Notes: generated from the sequence alone by a model not told the origin. Counted from the first letter of the stretch, positions 17,156-26,441 are shown. The stretch is DNA of 64,000 bases from Nocardioides silvaticus (GCF_003160695.1 NZ_QGDD01000003.1:1-64000); one strand, 5' to 3'. Made by a program: numbers and translations.

Positions 17156-17800
17156 TCAAGGCTCGATCAGCCCCGCCCGGATCGCGTACCGCGTCAGCTC
17201 GGTCCGGTCCCGCATGCCGAGCCGGGCGAGCATGTTGGCCCGATGCTTCTCGACGGTCTTGATGCTGATCGAGAGGGTCTTGGCGATCTCCTTCGACGAC
17301 TGACCCTCGGCGATCAGCTTGAGCACCTCCTCCTCGCGCGGGGTCAGCACGGTTTCGGGCACCCGCTCGCCCCGCGCCCGGCGGTCGAGGTAGTCGCGGA
17401 CGATCGCGCCCATTGCACCGGGATAGACGAAGGCCTCGCCGCGCATCGCCGCCCGGCACGCCTCCACCAGGTCCTCGTCGACGACGGACTTGAGGACGTA
17501 GCCGCTGGCGCCGAGCTTGAGCGACTCGAAGAAGTACTGCTCGTTGTCGTGCATCGACAGCATCAGGATCTTCGGACCGTCGGAGCGCCGCGCGATCTCG
17601 CGGGCGGCCTGGAGGCCGGTCATCGTCGGCATCACGATGTCGAGGACGGCGAGGTCGACCTCGGTCTCCCGCAGCGCGGCCACAGCATCGGCGCCGTCGG
17701 CCGCCTCGGCGACGACCCGGAGGTCGGGCTGCTGCTCGAGGATCAGCCGGACGCCGCGGCGGACCAGGGTGTGGTCGTCGGCGAGCAGGATCCGGATCAC
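17156..17800 (-). CDS. NarL/LuxR-type response regulator
   Basis: This 214-aa regulator has a receiver domain (residues 1-120, acidic pocket ADD at 7-9, phospho-acceptor Asp54 in LDIVMP, Lys104-region in LKSVV) and a C-terminal LuxR helix-turn-helix (LTPREEEVLKLIAEGQSSKE onwards). The start is the GTG at 17800, overlapping the kinase stop as GTGA. It is the output half of the two-component pair with the preceding sensor kinase. A longer in-frame upstream extension is the antisense shadow of the kinase gene. Confidence 0.93.
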   Translation of the reverse strand: MIRILLADDHTLVRRGVRLILEQQPDLRVVAEAADGADAVAALRETEVDLAVLDIVMPTMTGLQAAREIARRSDGPKILMLSMHDNEQYFFESLKLGASGYVLKSVVDEDLVEACRAAMRGEAFVYPGAMGAIVRDYLDRRARGERVPETVLTPREEEVLKLIAEGQSSKEIAKTLSISIKTVEKHRANMLARLGMRDRTELTRYAIRAGLIEP

Positions 17801-18768
17801 GACACCACCGGCCCGGTCGGCACCGAGAGCCGCACGGTCGTGCCCTTGCCGGGCTGCGAGCTCACCTCGACCGAGCCACCCACCAGCGTCGCCCGGTCCC
17901 GCATGCCCTCCAACCCCGCACCAGCCACGACCGGCGGCGTGAACCCCTGTCCGTCGTCGACGACCTCGAGCACGACGCAACCGCCGACCTGGAGCAGCGA
18001 GAGGTCGACCCGGCTCGCGGCGGCGTGGCGGACGACGTTGGTCAGCGCCTCCTGCGCGACCCGGTAGACGACGGTCTCCGCCTCGGCGGACAGGCCCGGC
18101 AGTCCCGGTCCGAAGGTACGACGCACGGTCGGCCCGCCCCGCGCGGAGACGTCGGTCGCGAGCGCGGCCAGCGCCGGCTGGAGGCCGAGGTCCTCGAGGA
18201 CTCCCGGGCGCAGCTCACGCGCCACCCGTCGTACGTCGTCCAGCCCCTCGCGTGCGCTCTCGCGCAGCATCTTCAGCTCGTCACGTGCCTCGGGCGGCAC
18301 CAGCGACTCGAGCTTCTTCAGGCCGAGCAGCACCACGGTCAGGCTCTGGCCGACCTGGTCGTGCAGCTCCTGGGCGACCCGGTGCCGCTCGGCCTCCTGG
18401 GCCGCGAGCGCGCGGGCGTTGCTGCTGCGGCGCTCGGCGTCGAGCCGGTCGAGCATCGCGTCGTAGCTGCGCACCAGCCGCGCCCCCGCGGAGTCGCCCG
18501 CCGCCTCGAGCCGCGGCGCGGGACCGCCGAGCTGGGCGGTGGCCATGGCCCGGATCACCCGGTCCACCGGCCCGAGCGCGGAACGCAGCAGCACCGCGTT
18601 GAGGACCAGCACCAGCCCGAGCCCGACGACCAGCACGACCGCCTCGGACACCACCACGCGCCGCGACACCGAAGCCGGCGAGAAGACGAGGACCAGCGTT
18701 CCTGCCAGCAGGACGGCGCCGTTGATCAGGCAGACCTTCCAGTACAGGGAGGAGTTGGTGAGCTGCAC
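17797..18768 (-). CDS. NarX/DesK-type sensor histidine kinase
   Basis: This kinase is about 323 aa, with two membrane segments (residues 13-30 and 39-60), a HAMP-like stretch, a HisKA_3 box with His136 in AQELHDQVGQ, and an HATPase_c domain with NVVRHA (N box) and DDGQGF. There is almost no extracytoplasmic loop between the two membrane helices, so it probably senses the membrane or an intracellular cue. The start is uncertain: GTG at 18768 or GTG at 18786 are both in frame. It is divergent from the 122-aa gene at 18856. Confidence 0.88.
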   Translation of the reverse strand: MQLTNSSLYWKVCLINGAVLLAGTLVLVFSPASVSRRVVVSEAVVLVVGLGLVLVLNAVLLRSALGPVDRVIRAMATAQLGGPAPRLEAAGDSAGARLVRSYDAMLDRLDAERRSSNARALAAQEAERHRVAQELHDQVGQSLTVVLLGLKKLESLVPPEARDELKMLRESAREGLDDVRRVARELRPGVLEDLGLQPALAALATDVSARGGPTVRRTFGPGLPGLSAEAETVVYRVAQEALTNVVRHAAASRVDLSLLQVGGCVVLEVVDDGQGFTPPVVAGAGLEGMRDRATLVGGSVEVSSQPGKGTTVRLSVPTGPVVS

Positions 18769-18855
18769 GGATCCAGCGTCGCCCACCGCACCACCCCCGA
18801 CAAATGGGTGGAGGACCCCATACTCCCGAGCCTCCGCGGCGGCTGTACTCGTGGC

Positions 18856-19224
18856 ATGCGACGCCGCTCCGACGAACCCGACACCGTCCCGTTGACGATC
18901 CGCGCGTCGACGAGCGACGGTGCGGACGTACGCCTTCTGGTCGAGGCCGAGGTGCGTCCGGCCCTGCCGACGCACAACACCGGGGTCGAGCGGATCACGC
19001 TCGCGCTGGTGGAGCCGGCTCTCGAACGTTGGGTCGGGCGGCACCAGCTGTCCGAGCTCGGCGGAGAGCTCGAGCGTTCGTTGGGCGGCGTCGCAGCCAA
19101 GCTCCGCAGCGACCTGGGTCGGCTCGACGTCGACCTGCTCCGCATCGACGTCGCGGCCGTCGAGCACCTCATCAAGTCCCCGTCCGCCCCCGACCGGTCG
19201 CCCCGACGCGACCCGGAGGAGTGA
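18856..19224 (+). CDS. Small protein resembling part of an SPFH/Band-7 domain
   Basis: This 122-aa protein carries a pattern like the second half of SPFH domains: a strand (VRLLVEAEVRP), then VERITLALVEPALERWVGRHQLSELGG, then a helix and DLLRIDVAAVEHL. No membrane anchor is visible. It is the first gene of a three-gene set with an RCK_C-like protein and an ion-transporter-like permease (gaps 3 nt and -4 nt). The SPFH resemblance is my reading of the pattern and needs a profile search. Confidence 0.6.
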   Translation: MRRRSDEPDTVPLTIRASTSDGADVRLLVEAEVRPALPTHNTGVERITLALVEPALERWVGRHQLSELGGELERSLGGVAAKLRSDLGRLDVDLLRIDVAAVEHLIKSPSAPDRSPRRDPEE

Positions 19225-19227
19225 CCT

Positions 19228-19686
19228 GTGGCTGCGTGGTGGGAGGTGGCGGCCTCGGTCGGCATGCTGGCCGCAGCGATCGGGTTCGCGATCGGGCTGG
19301 CGATCGGCCGCGGCCGGCAGCCGCGCTGGGTCGAGAAGGGCAGCTTCGTCCACAAGGTCTCGATCGGCTTCGCGACGCTCGACCGGCTCGACGCCGTGCT
19401 GCTGCGGTTCGAGGTCGAACCGCACTCCAAGCTCGCCGGCGTGGAGGTCGCCGAGCTGCGGCTGCCGCAGGGGTCGGCGGTCTCGCTGATCACCCGCGGC
19501 AAGGACGTCCTGGTGCCGACCGCCACCTCGGACCTGCGCACCGGTGACCAGGTGCTCGTGGTCGCCGCCCGCGGTCAGGTCGCCGACGTCGAGGACCGGT
19601 TGAAGGCGGTGAGCAGGTACGGGCGCCTGGCCGGCTGGTACGACGGTCTCGGCCAGGTCGTCGAGCACGAGGCCCGGTCCGCGTGA
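19228..19686 (+). CDS. Membrane-anchored RCK_C (TrkA-C)-like protein
   Basis: This 152-aa protein starts at GTG. It has one N-terminal membrane helix (about residues 7-27, VGMLAAAIGFAIGLAIG) and a TrkA-C/RCK_C-like domain from about residue 60 (LAGVEVAELRLPQGSAVSLITRGKDVLVPTA... TGDQVLVVA). This domain binds regulatory ligands such as nucleotides or ions in transporters and channels. Its stop overlaps the permease start as GTGA, so it is probably a separate regulatory subunit of that permease. Confidence 0.75.
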   Translation: MAAWWEVAASVGMLAAAIGFAIGLAIGRGRQPRWVEKGSFVHKVSIGFATLDRLDAVLLRFEVEPHSKLAGVEVAELRLPQGSAVSLITRGKDVLVPTATSDLRTGDQVLVVAARGQVADVEDRLKAVSRYGRLAGWYDGLGQVVEHEARSA

Positions 19687-20978
19687 TCCTCGCCTCCGCG
19701 GCGATCTCGATCTTCATCGTCAGCTATGCGCTGATCGCGACCGAGCGGGTCCACCGCGTCGCCGCCGCCCTCGGCGGGGTCGCGGCGATGGTGGTGATCG
19801 GGTTGGTCGACGCGGGCTCCGCGTTCTACAGCCACGAGACCGGCATCGACTGGAACGTCATCTTCCTGCTCTTCGGGATGATGATCATCGTCGGCGTCCT
19901 CAAGCAGACCGGCGTCTTCGAGTTCCTCGCGCTGTGGGCGGCCCGCACCTCCGGCGGCCACCCCTACAAGCTGCTGGTGCTGCTGATCCTCGTCTCGGCC
20001 GCGGTGGCCCCGATCCTCGACAACGTGACCTGCGTGCTGCTGGTCGCACCGGTCACGCTCTCGGTGTGCCGACAGCTCGGGCTGCCCTCGGCGCCGTACC
20101 TCATCTCGTTGATCCTCGCCTCCAACATCGGCGGGATGTCGACCCTCATCGGCGACCCGCCCAACATCATCATCGGCAGCCGCGCCGACCTGAGCTTCGT
20201 CGACTTCCTCGTCCACTCCCTGCCGCTGACGGTGATCCTGCTCGTCGGCTTCGTGGTCGCGGCGCGGTGGCTGTTCCGCAAGGACCTCGGGGCGCGGGTC
20301 GACCTCGACAACCGGATCGGCGACATCCACCCGCGCGAGGCGATCACCAACATGCGGATGCTGGTCCGCTGCCTGGTCGTGCTCGCGCTGGTCATGGTGG
20401 CGTTCAGCCTGCACACCGTGCTGCACGTCGACCCGTCGATGGTCGCGATGATGGGCGCCGGCGCGACCGTGCTCGTCTCCGGCACGACCCCCGAGGAGTT
20501 CCTCGAGGAGGTCGAGTGGGGCACGCTCGCGTTCTTCATGGCGTTGTTCGTGCTCGTCGGGTCGCTGGTCGAGGTGGGCGTCATCGGCCGCCTGGGCGAG
20601 CTGGCCGCCGAGGCGATGGGCGAGCAGGAGCTGCTCGCCTCCACCGTGCTGCTGTTCGGCTCGGGGGTCGTGGGTGCCTTCGTCGACAACATCCCCTACA
20701 CGACCGCGATGGTGCCGATCGTCGAGGACCTGGTCGCCGCCACCCCGCACGAGGGCGCGGAGAGCCCGCTGTGGTGGGCGTTCGTGTTCGGCGCCGACCT
20801 CGGCGGCAACGCGACCGCGGTCGCTGCCGGCGCCAACGTCGTCGTGCTCGGCATCGCGGCGAAGGCAGGAGAGCCGATCAGCTTCTGGCAGTTCACCAAG
20901 TACGGCGTCGTGGTCACCGCCGGCACGCTGCTCGCGGCGTGGGGCTGGGTCTACCTGCGCTACTTCCTGCTGGCCTGA
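19683..20978 (+). CDS. ArsB/NhaD (SLC13-like) ion transporter permease
   Basis: This 431-aa polytopic membrane protein of the ion-transporter superfamily has about 11 membrane helices. The family hallmark SNIGGMSTLIGDPPNIIIGS (two half-repeats with T-x-I-G-D-P-P-N) sits near residue 160 and a second repeat, ADLGGNATAVAAGANVV, near 380. It could move arsenite, Na+/H+ or a dicarboxylate. In many relatives the RCK_C domain is fused in the cytosolic loop; here it is the separate upstream gene. Confidence 0.88.
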   Translation: MILASAAISIFIVSYALIATERVHRVAAALGGVAAMVVIGLVDAGSAFYSHETGIDWNVIFLLFGMMIIVGVLKQTGVFEFLALWAARTSGGHPYKLLVLLILVSAAVAPILDNVTCVLLVAPVTLSVCRQLGLPSAPYLISLILASNIGGMSTLIGDPPNIIIGSRADLSFVDFLVHSLPLTVILLVGFVVAARWLFRKDLGARVDLDNRIGDIHPREAITNMRMLVRCLVVLALVMVAFSLHTVLHVDPSMVAMMGAGATVLVSGTTPEEFLEEVEWGTLAFFMALFVLVGSLVEVGVIGRLGELAAEAMGEQELLASTVLLFGSGVVGAFVDNIPYTTAMVPIVEDLVAATPHEGAESPLWWAFVFGADLGGNATAVAAGANVVVLGIAAKAGEPISFWQFTKYGVVVTAGTLLAAWGWVYLRYFLLA

Positions 20979-21014
20979 GAGCCGCCCTCCTGCCACCTAT
21001 TACCGTGGGCGGTG

Positions 21015-21557
21015 ATGAGCGCCCCGGAGCAGCAGCCGGAGCCCGTCGACCGCGGAGCCGAGGTGGGTGGACGGGCGGCCGAGCGTGCCGCCGCCCGGGC
21101 CCGGATCGAGCAGCAGCAGACCTGGGTCGACGTGCAGATCCGGCGGGCCATGGAGCGCGGCGACTTCAACAACCTTCCCGGGGCGGGCAAGCCGATCGAG
21201 GGCCTCGGCGCCGACCACGACCCCGACTGGTGGGTCAAGCAGCTCGTCAAGCGGGAGCGGATCACCGTGCTGCCGCCGGCGCTCCAGCTGCGCAAGGACG
21301 ACGCCGAGCTCGACGGCCTGCTCGACGGGCTGGCCTCCGAGGAGGAGGTCCGCAAGCGGGTCGAGGACTTCAACGCCCGCGTGATCCGCGCCCGCTACAC
21401 CCCGGTCGACGGACCGCCGCTGATCACGATGCCGCGCGACGTCGAGGCTACGCTCGCGGCCTGGCGGGAGCGCCGCGCCGCGCGCCGGCGCGCTACCGCC
21501 GCTGCAGCTCCCACGCCGCCCGGATCGCGTCGCAGATGGCTGCGACGTCGCCGCTGA
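21015..21557 (+). CDS. DUF1992 (DnaJC28-like) domain protein
   Basis: This 180-aa protein has a helical N-terminus and the DUF1992 signature: VDVQIRRAMERGDFNNLPGAGKPI, then a helix with KRERITVLPPALQLRK. The function of this conserved domain is not known. The C-terminal 20 residues are Arg/Ala rich and overlap the convergent MmcQ-like gene by 65 bp. The start is the ATG at 21015, just after an in-frame GTG. Confidence 0.85.
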   Translation: MSAPEQQPEPVDRGAEVGGRAAERAAARARIEQQQTWVDVQIRRAMERGDFNNLPGAGKPIEGLGADHDPDWWVKQLVKRERITVLPPALQLRKDDAELDGLLDGLASEEEVRKRVEDFNARVIRARYTPVDGPPLITMPRDVEATLAAWRERRAARRRATAAAAPTPPGSRRRWLRRRR

Positions 21558-21792
21558 GCAGCGCCTGCACCTTCATGTGCCTCTCGTAGCGCGGCGGCAC
21601 CCCGAACGTCTCAGGGTGGTCCGCGACCAGCCGCTCGCGTCCGGCGAACGAGGTGCGCACCACCAGCTCTCCCGGGTCGACCAGGCGCGCGACCAGCCGG
21701 TCGTCGACGTACCACGCCGGCCGCGCCGCCGTGCCCTTGCGCTTGCAGCCGGCCAGCGAGCGGGCGAACTCGTCGACCTCCTCGGGGGTCAT
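21493..21792 (-). CDS. MmcQ/YjbR-family protein
   Basis: This 99-aa protein has the family pattern TPEEVDEFARSLAGCKRKG, AWYVDDRLVARLVDPGELVVR and a late ETFGVPPRYERHMKVQALL. It is a small DNA-binding-like alpha/beta fold of unknown role. The start is the ATG at 21792; an upstream in-frame ATG adds ten basic residues unlike the family. It is antisense to the last 65 bp of the DUF1992 gene. Confidence 0.82.
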   Translation of the reverse strand: MTPEEVDEFARSLAGCKRKGTAARPAWYVDDRLVARLVDPGELVVRTSFAGRERLVADHPETFGVPPRYERHMKVQALLSGDVAAICDAIRAAWELQRR

Positions 21793-21872
21793 GGAGGTGA
21801 CGGTACGACGCCGCGGGGACACCCGCCGCCAACCCGTCGACGAAAGACCGCGCGGGACCGTAGCGTCTGCCC

Positions 21873-22682
21873 ATGATCGACGACGCGGCAGCCGAGGCCT
21901 GGCGCGAGGAGCAGCGGGCGACGTACAGCGCAGGCGACTCCGACGCGCTGGCGCAGCGGCAGCAGCCGCTGGCAGCCAGGCTGGCCGAGGCCGCTGGGCT
22001 CCGAGCGGGGGACGACGTCCTCGACATCGGCGCGGGCACCGGCAACGTCGCCGTCACAGCGGCCCGGCTCGGCGCGCGCGTCACCGCCGTCGACCTCACG
22101 CCACGACAGGTCGACGCCGGCCGGGCTCGCTGTGCCGCGGAGGGCCTCGAGGTGCGGTGGCAGGTGGCGGATGCGGAGCAGCTCCCGCTCGCCGACGGCT
22201 CCGTCGACGTCGCGCTGTCGAGCTTCGGCATCGTCTACGCCGCCCGCCCCGAGCGTGCGGCGGCCGAGGTACGACGCGTGCTGCGCCCCGGCGGCCGGCT
22301 GCTGCTCACCGCCTATCCACGCGACTCGTTCAACGGCCGTGCGCTGGAGGTCGTGAACCGGTTCCTGCCCGAGGCGCCGGTGCCGACCACGGTCGACGAG
22401 TACCTCTGGGCCGATCAGCAGACGCTGGCCCGGTGGTTCCCCTGCCGGCGGATCGAGGTAGCGGCCGAGGTGGTGCTCTCCGAGCCCTACCCGAGCGCGG
22501 ACGCGTGGTTCGAGGGCGTGCTGGACGTCCCAATCGTCGCCCGGCTGCGGGACACGCTTCCTGCTGAGCAGTTCGACGAGCTGCGGCGCGAGATCGTGGC
22601 GCTCCGCAGCCACTACGCCGACGTCGACCCGGACGGGACCCTCCATCCCCGCGAGGGATACGTCGTCGTGCGGGTCGACTGA
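21873..22682 (+). CDS. Class I SAM-dependent methyltransferase
   Basis: This 269-aa methyltransferase is of the UbiE/Methyltransf_11 type. Motif I is DIGAGTG at residues 51-57, the acidic residue ending strand 2 is in VTAVDLTP, and motif post-I/II is [13 protein letters not shown] followed by [10 protein letters not shown]. It acts in the cytosol on a small molecule that I cannot identify. Its neighbours give no further hint. Confidence 0.88.
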   Translation: MIDDAAAEAWREEQRATYSAGDSDALAQRQQPLAARLAEAAGLRAGDDVLDIGAGTGNVAVTAARLGARVTAVDLTPRQVDAGRARCAAEGLEVRWQVADAEQLPLADGSVDVALSSFGIVYAARPERAAAEVRRVLRPGGRLLLTAYPRDSFNGRALEVVNRFLPEAPVPTTVDEYLWADQQTLARWFPCRRIEVAAEVVLSEPYPSADAWFEGVLDVPIVARLRDTLPAEQFDELRREIVALRSHYADVDPDGTLHPREGYVVVRVD

Positions 22683-22750
22683 CGACGGCCCATCTCGGCG
22701 AGAGATGCGTCATACCGCTGCCTGGTGACCCGCCGGTAAGTTGTCGCCAC

Positions 22751-23845
22751 GTGAGCCACCAGAGTGCCAAGGACTTCTTCCGCCCGCTCGCCGTCGGCGC
22801 GCCCGCCCCGCTCCGCGAGATCCCCGCCCGGCCCAGCCGCGCCATCCACTTCTTCGACCCGTCGAACGAGAAGATGGCGGCGAAGATCCCCGGGATGGTC
22901 GGCACCGTCGACGTGCTGCTCGGCAACCTCGAGGACGCCGTGAAGGCGGACAACAAGGTGGCCGCCCGCGAGGGGCTGGTGAAGATCGCCCAGTCCACCG
23001 ACTTCGGTCCCACCCAGCTGTGGACGCGGATCAACGCGCTCGACAGCCCCTGGGTGCTCGACGACCTGACCACGCTGGTGCCGGCGATCGGCGAGAAGCT
23101 CGACGTGATCATGGTGCCGAAGGTGCAGGGCGCCGAGGACATCCACTACGTCGACCGCCTGCTCGCACAGCTCGAGGCCAAGGCCGGGATCAGCCGCCCG
23201 ATCCTCATCCACGCGATCCTCGAGACCGCCCGCGGCGTCGCCAACGTCGAGGAGATCTGCGGCGCGTCGCCGCGCATGCAGGGTCTCTCGCTCGGCCCGG
23301 CCGACCTCGCGGCCGACCGCAAGATGAAGACCACCCGCGTCGGCGGCGGCCACCCCGGCTACCTCGTGCGGGAGGACCCGCCGCGCGACGCCAACGGCGA
23401 CACCCGCGTCGACGCGCAGCGCGCGGTCTTCCAGCAGGACCTCTGGCACTACACGATCGCCAAGATGGTCGACGCGTGCGCGATGCACGGGATCTACCCC
23501 TACTACGGGCCGTTCGGCGACATCGCCGACGTGGTGGCGTGCGAGGACCAGTTCCGCAACGCGTTCCTGCTCGGCTGTGTCGGCACCTGGTCGCTGCACC
23601 CCAAGCAGATCGCGATCGCCAACAAGGTCTTCTCCCCCAGCGTCGAGGACATCGCCCACGCGCGTCGGGTCGTCGCCGCCATGGGTGACGGCACCGGCGC
23701 GGTGATGATCGACGGCAAGATGGAGGACGACGCCTCGCTCAAGCAGTGCCTCGTGCTGGTGGCGCTCGCCGAGCAGCTCGCCGAGATCGACCCCGAGCTC
23801 AAGGCCGCCTACGACGCCATCCCCGACAGCGAGGTGGACGCATGA
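22751..23845 (+). CDS. HpcH/HpaI aldolase/citrate lyase family protein, malyl-CoA-lyase-like
   Basis: This 364-aa Mg2+-dependent TIM-barrel lyase starts at GTG. The core NLEDAVK (CitE LEDAV motif), a conserved Arg in LWTRIN and the metal-site Glu in ILETARGV are visible. It also has the [10 protein letters not shown] loop and a C-terminal [12 protein letters not shown]. Family members cleave malyl-CoA, beta-methylmalyl-CoA or citramalyl-CoA. It is longer than CitE because of an insertion at about residues 200-225. It overlaps the next CitE-like gene by ATGA, so the two form an operon. Confidence 0.87.
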   Translation: MSHQSAKDFFRPLAVGAPAPLREIPARPSRAIHFFDPSNEKMAAKIPGMVGTVDVLLGNLEDAVKADNKVAAREGLVKIAQSTDFGPTQLWTRINALDSPWVLDDLTTLVPAIGEKLDVIMVPKVQGAEDIHYVDRLLAQLEAKAGISRPILIHAILETARGVANVEEICGASPRMQGLSLGPADLAADRKMKTTRVGGGHPGYLVREDPPRDANGDTRVDAQRAVFQQDLWHYTIAKMVDACAMHGIYPYYGPFGDIADVVACEDQFRNAFLLGCVGTWSLHPKQIAIANKVFSPSVEDIAHARRVVAAMGDGTGAVMIDGKMEDDASLKQCLVLVALAEQLAEIDPELKAAYDAIPDSEVDA

Positions 23846-24708
23846 GCGACTTCAAGCCGCTGCGCTCGGTCCTCTACATGCCGAGCTCCAACGAGCGGGC
23901 GTTGGAGAAGGCCAAGACCATCCCGGCCGACGCGATCATCTTCGACCTCGAGGACGCCGTCGCACCCGACGCGAAGCCGTCCGCCCGTGAGGCCGCGGCC
24001 GCCGCGGTGCGGTCCGGAGAGTACGGCCGGCGCCAGCTCATCATCCGCGTCAACGGCATCGGCACCGAGTGGCACGACGACGACCTGAAGGCTGCAGCGG
24101 CGGCCGGCCCGGACGTCGTACTCGTGCCGAAGGTGAACTCCGCCGCCGAGGTCCGCCAGCTGGTCGCCGCCCTCGAGGCCGCCGGCGCCCCCGAGCACAC
24201 CAAGCTCTGGGCGATGGTCGAGACCCCGATCGCCATGCTCGACGCGCACGCGATCGCCACCGCGTCCGACCGGCTCACCGGTTTCGTCATGGGAACCAAC
24301 GACCTGGTCAAGGAGCTTTACGCCGAGCACGTCCCCGGCCGCCAGCCCGTCATCACCGGTCTCGGCCTGGCCCTGCTCGCCGCCCGCGCCGCCGGCATCG
24401 TGATCATCGACGGCGTCTACAACGACGTGAAGAACCTCGACGGCTTCCTCGCCGAGGTCGAGCAGGGCCGCCAGATGGGCTTCGACGGCAAGACCCTCAT
24501 CCACCCCGGCCAGGTCGACGGCGCCAACGAGGGCTTCGCCCCCTCCGAGCAGGCCGTCGAGGACGCCCGCGGGCTGATCCAGGCGTGGGAGGACGGCAAG
24601 GGCTCGGGCGTCGTGACCTACAACGGCCGGATGGTCGAGAACCTCCACGTCGAGTCGGCCGAGCGCACCCTCGCCATCGCCGACGCGATCGCCGCGCTCC
24701 AGTCCTGA
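23842..24708 (+). CDS. CitE-like lyase or malyl-CoA thioesterase-type enzyme
   Basis: This 288-aa HpcH/HpaI-family protein begins with [16 protein letters not shown]. The motifs are [12 protein letters not shown], a conserved Arg in IIRVNG, the metal-site [14 protein letters not shown] and LIHPGQV. As the second CitE-like enzyme in the same operon, it may act after the first. In the ethylmalonyl-CoA pathway, paired Mcl1 and Mcl2 proteins do lyase and thioesterase steps, and that is one option here. Citramalyl-CoA or 3-hydroxy-acyl-CoA cleavage is another. Confidence 0.87.
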   Translation: MSDFKPLRSVLYMPSSNERALEKAKTIPADAIIFDLEDAVAPDAKPSAREAAAAAVRSGEYGRRQLIIRVNGIGTEWHDDDLKAAAAAGPDVVLVPKVNSAAEVRQLVAALEAAGAPEHTKLWAMVETPIAMLDAHAIATASDRLTGFVMGTNDLVKELYAEHVPGRQPVITGLGLALLAARAAGIVIIDGVYNDVKNLDGFLAEVEQGRQMGFDGKTLIHPGQVDGANEGFAPSEQAVEDARGLIQAWEDGKGSGVVTYNGRMVENLHVESAERTLAIADAIAALQS

Positions 24709-24710
24709 CG

Positions 24711-24962
24711 CGACCCGGCTCAAACTCACGCTCAAAACACGCCGACCCGGCTCAAACTCACGCTCAAAACCCGCCGACCCGGCTCAAACTCGCTCCTGAG
24801 GTCCATCGACCCGGCGCGAGTTCACGCCGGGTCGGCGCTGTTCGAGCGCGAGTTTGCGACGGCTCGACGCTGTCCGCGTGCGAGTTTGCGACGGGTCGGC
24901 GCTTCTGGTGTGCGAGTTTGCGACGGGTCGGCAGTGATCGCGCGTGAGTTCGAGCCGGGTCG
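24711..24962. repeat. 32-bp-periodic array of 17-bp cores that inverts at its centre
   Basis: Forward cores of the type CGACCCGGCTCAAACTC start at 24711, 24743, 24775 and 24807. Reverse cores of the type GAGTTTGCGACGGGTCG start at 24818, 24850, 24882, 24914 and 24946. Every step within each orientation is exactly 32 bp: a 17-bp core plus a 15-bp spacer whose sequence varies. The fourth forward and first reverse cores overlap by 6 bp to make a central palindrome. The array begins 2 nt after the CitE-like stop codon and ends 15 nt before the next start. No cas gene is present. Confidence 0.9.
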
Positions 24963-24977
24963 GCATAGGGTGCGGGC

Positions 24978-26441
24978 GTGCCCGACCTGGTGATCCGCAA
25001 CGCCCGGCTGGTGCCGCTCGACGAGGACGTGCCGATCGACCCGGTCGACATCCTGGTCGAGGACGGGCGGATCGCGGCGGTCGAGCCGGCCATCGATCGG
25101 CCCGCCCACGTCGAGGAGTACGACGCCGCCGGCCGCTGGGTCATGCCAGGACTCTGGGACGCCCACGTCCACCTCGGCCAGTGGTCGGCGAGCGCGGCGC
25201 GGCTCGACACGGGGTCGGTCGGCTCGGTCGAGGAGGCCCTCGCGCTGGTGCGGGAGCGGCTGACCACCCACCCGGGCGAGCCGGTCGTCGGGTGGGGGCA
25301 CCGGCCGACGTTGTGGCCGCGGCAGGGGACGGTCGCCGAGCTCGACGCGCTGGCGGGTGGGACCCCGGTGGTGCTGGTCGCGGGCGACGGGCACCACGCG
25401 TGGGTCAGCTCGGCCGGGCAGGCCGCCCTGGGACTGCCCGTCCGTGACGACATGGTGCGCGAGGACGAGTGGTTCGCGGTCTACAACCGGCTCGACGACC
25501 TCACCGCCGTCCACGACGAGACCGCGGCCTACAAGGCGGCCCAGCAGCGCGCCGCCGCCCTCGGCATCGTCGGCGTCGTCGACCTGGAGTTCGGCGACGA
25601 CCCCGACCGGTGGCGCGACCGCTGGAGCAAGGGCGCCGACCTGATCCGGGTCCGCACCGCCGTCTACGCCGAGCGGCTCGACGCAGCCATCGCCGCCGGC
25701 CTGCGCTCCGGCGACCTGCTCCTGCCGGGCGAGCCGCGGCTCACCATGGGTCCGCTCAAGGTCATCAGCGACGGATCCCTCAACACCGGCACCGCCTGGT
25801 GTCACCACCCGTATGTCTCCGGCGCGCACACCGACCACCCCGCCGGAGCGCCCAACCTCGATCCCGACGAGCTCGCCGACCTGCTCGCCCGCGCCCACGC
25901 CAACGGCCTCGAGTGCGCGACCCACGCGATCGGCGACGCCGCGGTCGATGTCGCTCTGACCGCCTACGAGCGCACCGGCGCCACCGGCTCGCTCGAGCAC
26001 GTCCAGCTCATCACCCACGACGACGTCGCTCGCCTGAAGGCAGCTGGCCTCCGCGCCAGCGTCCAGCCGCACCACCTCGTCGATGACCGCGACCTCACCG
26101 AGCGGATCTGGCCGGACCGCGCCGAGCGCTGCTTCGCCTTCCGCTGGCTGCTCGACGCCGGCGTGCCGGTCACGCTCGGCTCCGACGCCCCGGTCTCCCC
26201 GCTCGACCCCTGGCTCGCGATCGACGCCGCCGTCCGTCGTACCGGCGACGACCGCCCGGCCTGGCACGCCGAGCAGGCGATGACCCGCCGTGAGGCGCTC
26301 GCCTCCTCGGTCGACGGCCGCGCCTCCCTCCGGGAAAGCGGCCCCGGAGACCTGGTCGTCCTCGACGACGACCCCCTGACCGCCGAGCGCCCACCCGTCG
26401 CGCTCACGGTGGTGGCCGGCCGGGTCGCCCACCGCGCTTGA
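24978..26441 (+). CDS. Amidohydrolase (YtcJ-like, amidohydrolase family 3)
   Basis: This 487-aa metal-dependent hydrolase starts at GTG. The HxH motif is His63/His65 in DAHVHLG. Later metal and catalytic positions are in ECATHAIGD and LGSDAPVSPLDPW. The N-terminal beta sandwich IRNARLVPLDEDV and the C-terminal LVVLDDDPL are typical of YtcJ/imidazolonepropionase-related enzymes. It should hydrolyse a C-N bond in the cytosol; the substrate is unknown. It lies directly downstream of the 32-bp array, which must contain or influence its promoter. Confidence 0.88.
   Translation: MPDLVIRNARLVPLDEDVPIDPVDILVEDGRIAAVEPAIDRPAHVEEYDAAGRWVMPGLWDAHVHLGQWSASAARLDTGSVGSVEEALALVRERLTTHPGEPVVGWGHRPTLWPRQGTVAELDALAGGTPVVLVAGDGHHAWVSSAGQAALGLPVRDDMVREDEWFAVYNRLDDLTAVHDETAAYKAAQQRAAALGIVGVVDLEFGDDPDRWRDRWSKGADLIRVRTAVYAERLDAAIAAGLRSGDLLLPGEPRLTMGPLKVISDGSLNTGTAWCHHPYVSGAHTDHPAGAPNLDPDELADLLARAHANGLECATHAIGDAAVDVALTAYERTGATGSLEHVQLITHDDVARLKAAGLRASVQPHHLVDDRDLTERIWPDRAERCFAFRWLLDAGVPVTLGSDAPVSPLDPWLAIDAAVRRTGDDRPAWHAEQAMTRREALASSVDGRASLRESGPGDLVVLDDDPLTAERPPVALTVVAGRVAHRA

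Noticed and set aside
14861..18067. 1068-aa plus-strand open frame
   Set aside because: It is the shifted frame of the ABC exporter and antisense of the two-component genes; it has the runs of Arg, Pro and His typical of high-G+C shadows.
17797..19668. 623-aa version of the sensor kinase
   Set aside because: The N-terminal half is antisense to the coupled genes at 18856-19686; the kinase starts at GTG 18768 or 18786.
24711..24962. CRISPR array
   Set aside because: Cores are 17 bp, spacers 15 bp, the orientation flips in the middle and there are no cas genes.
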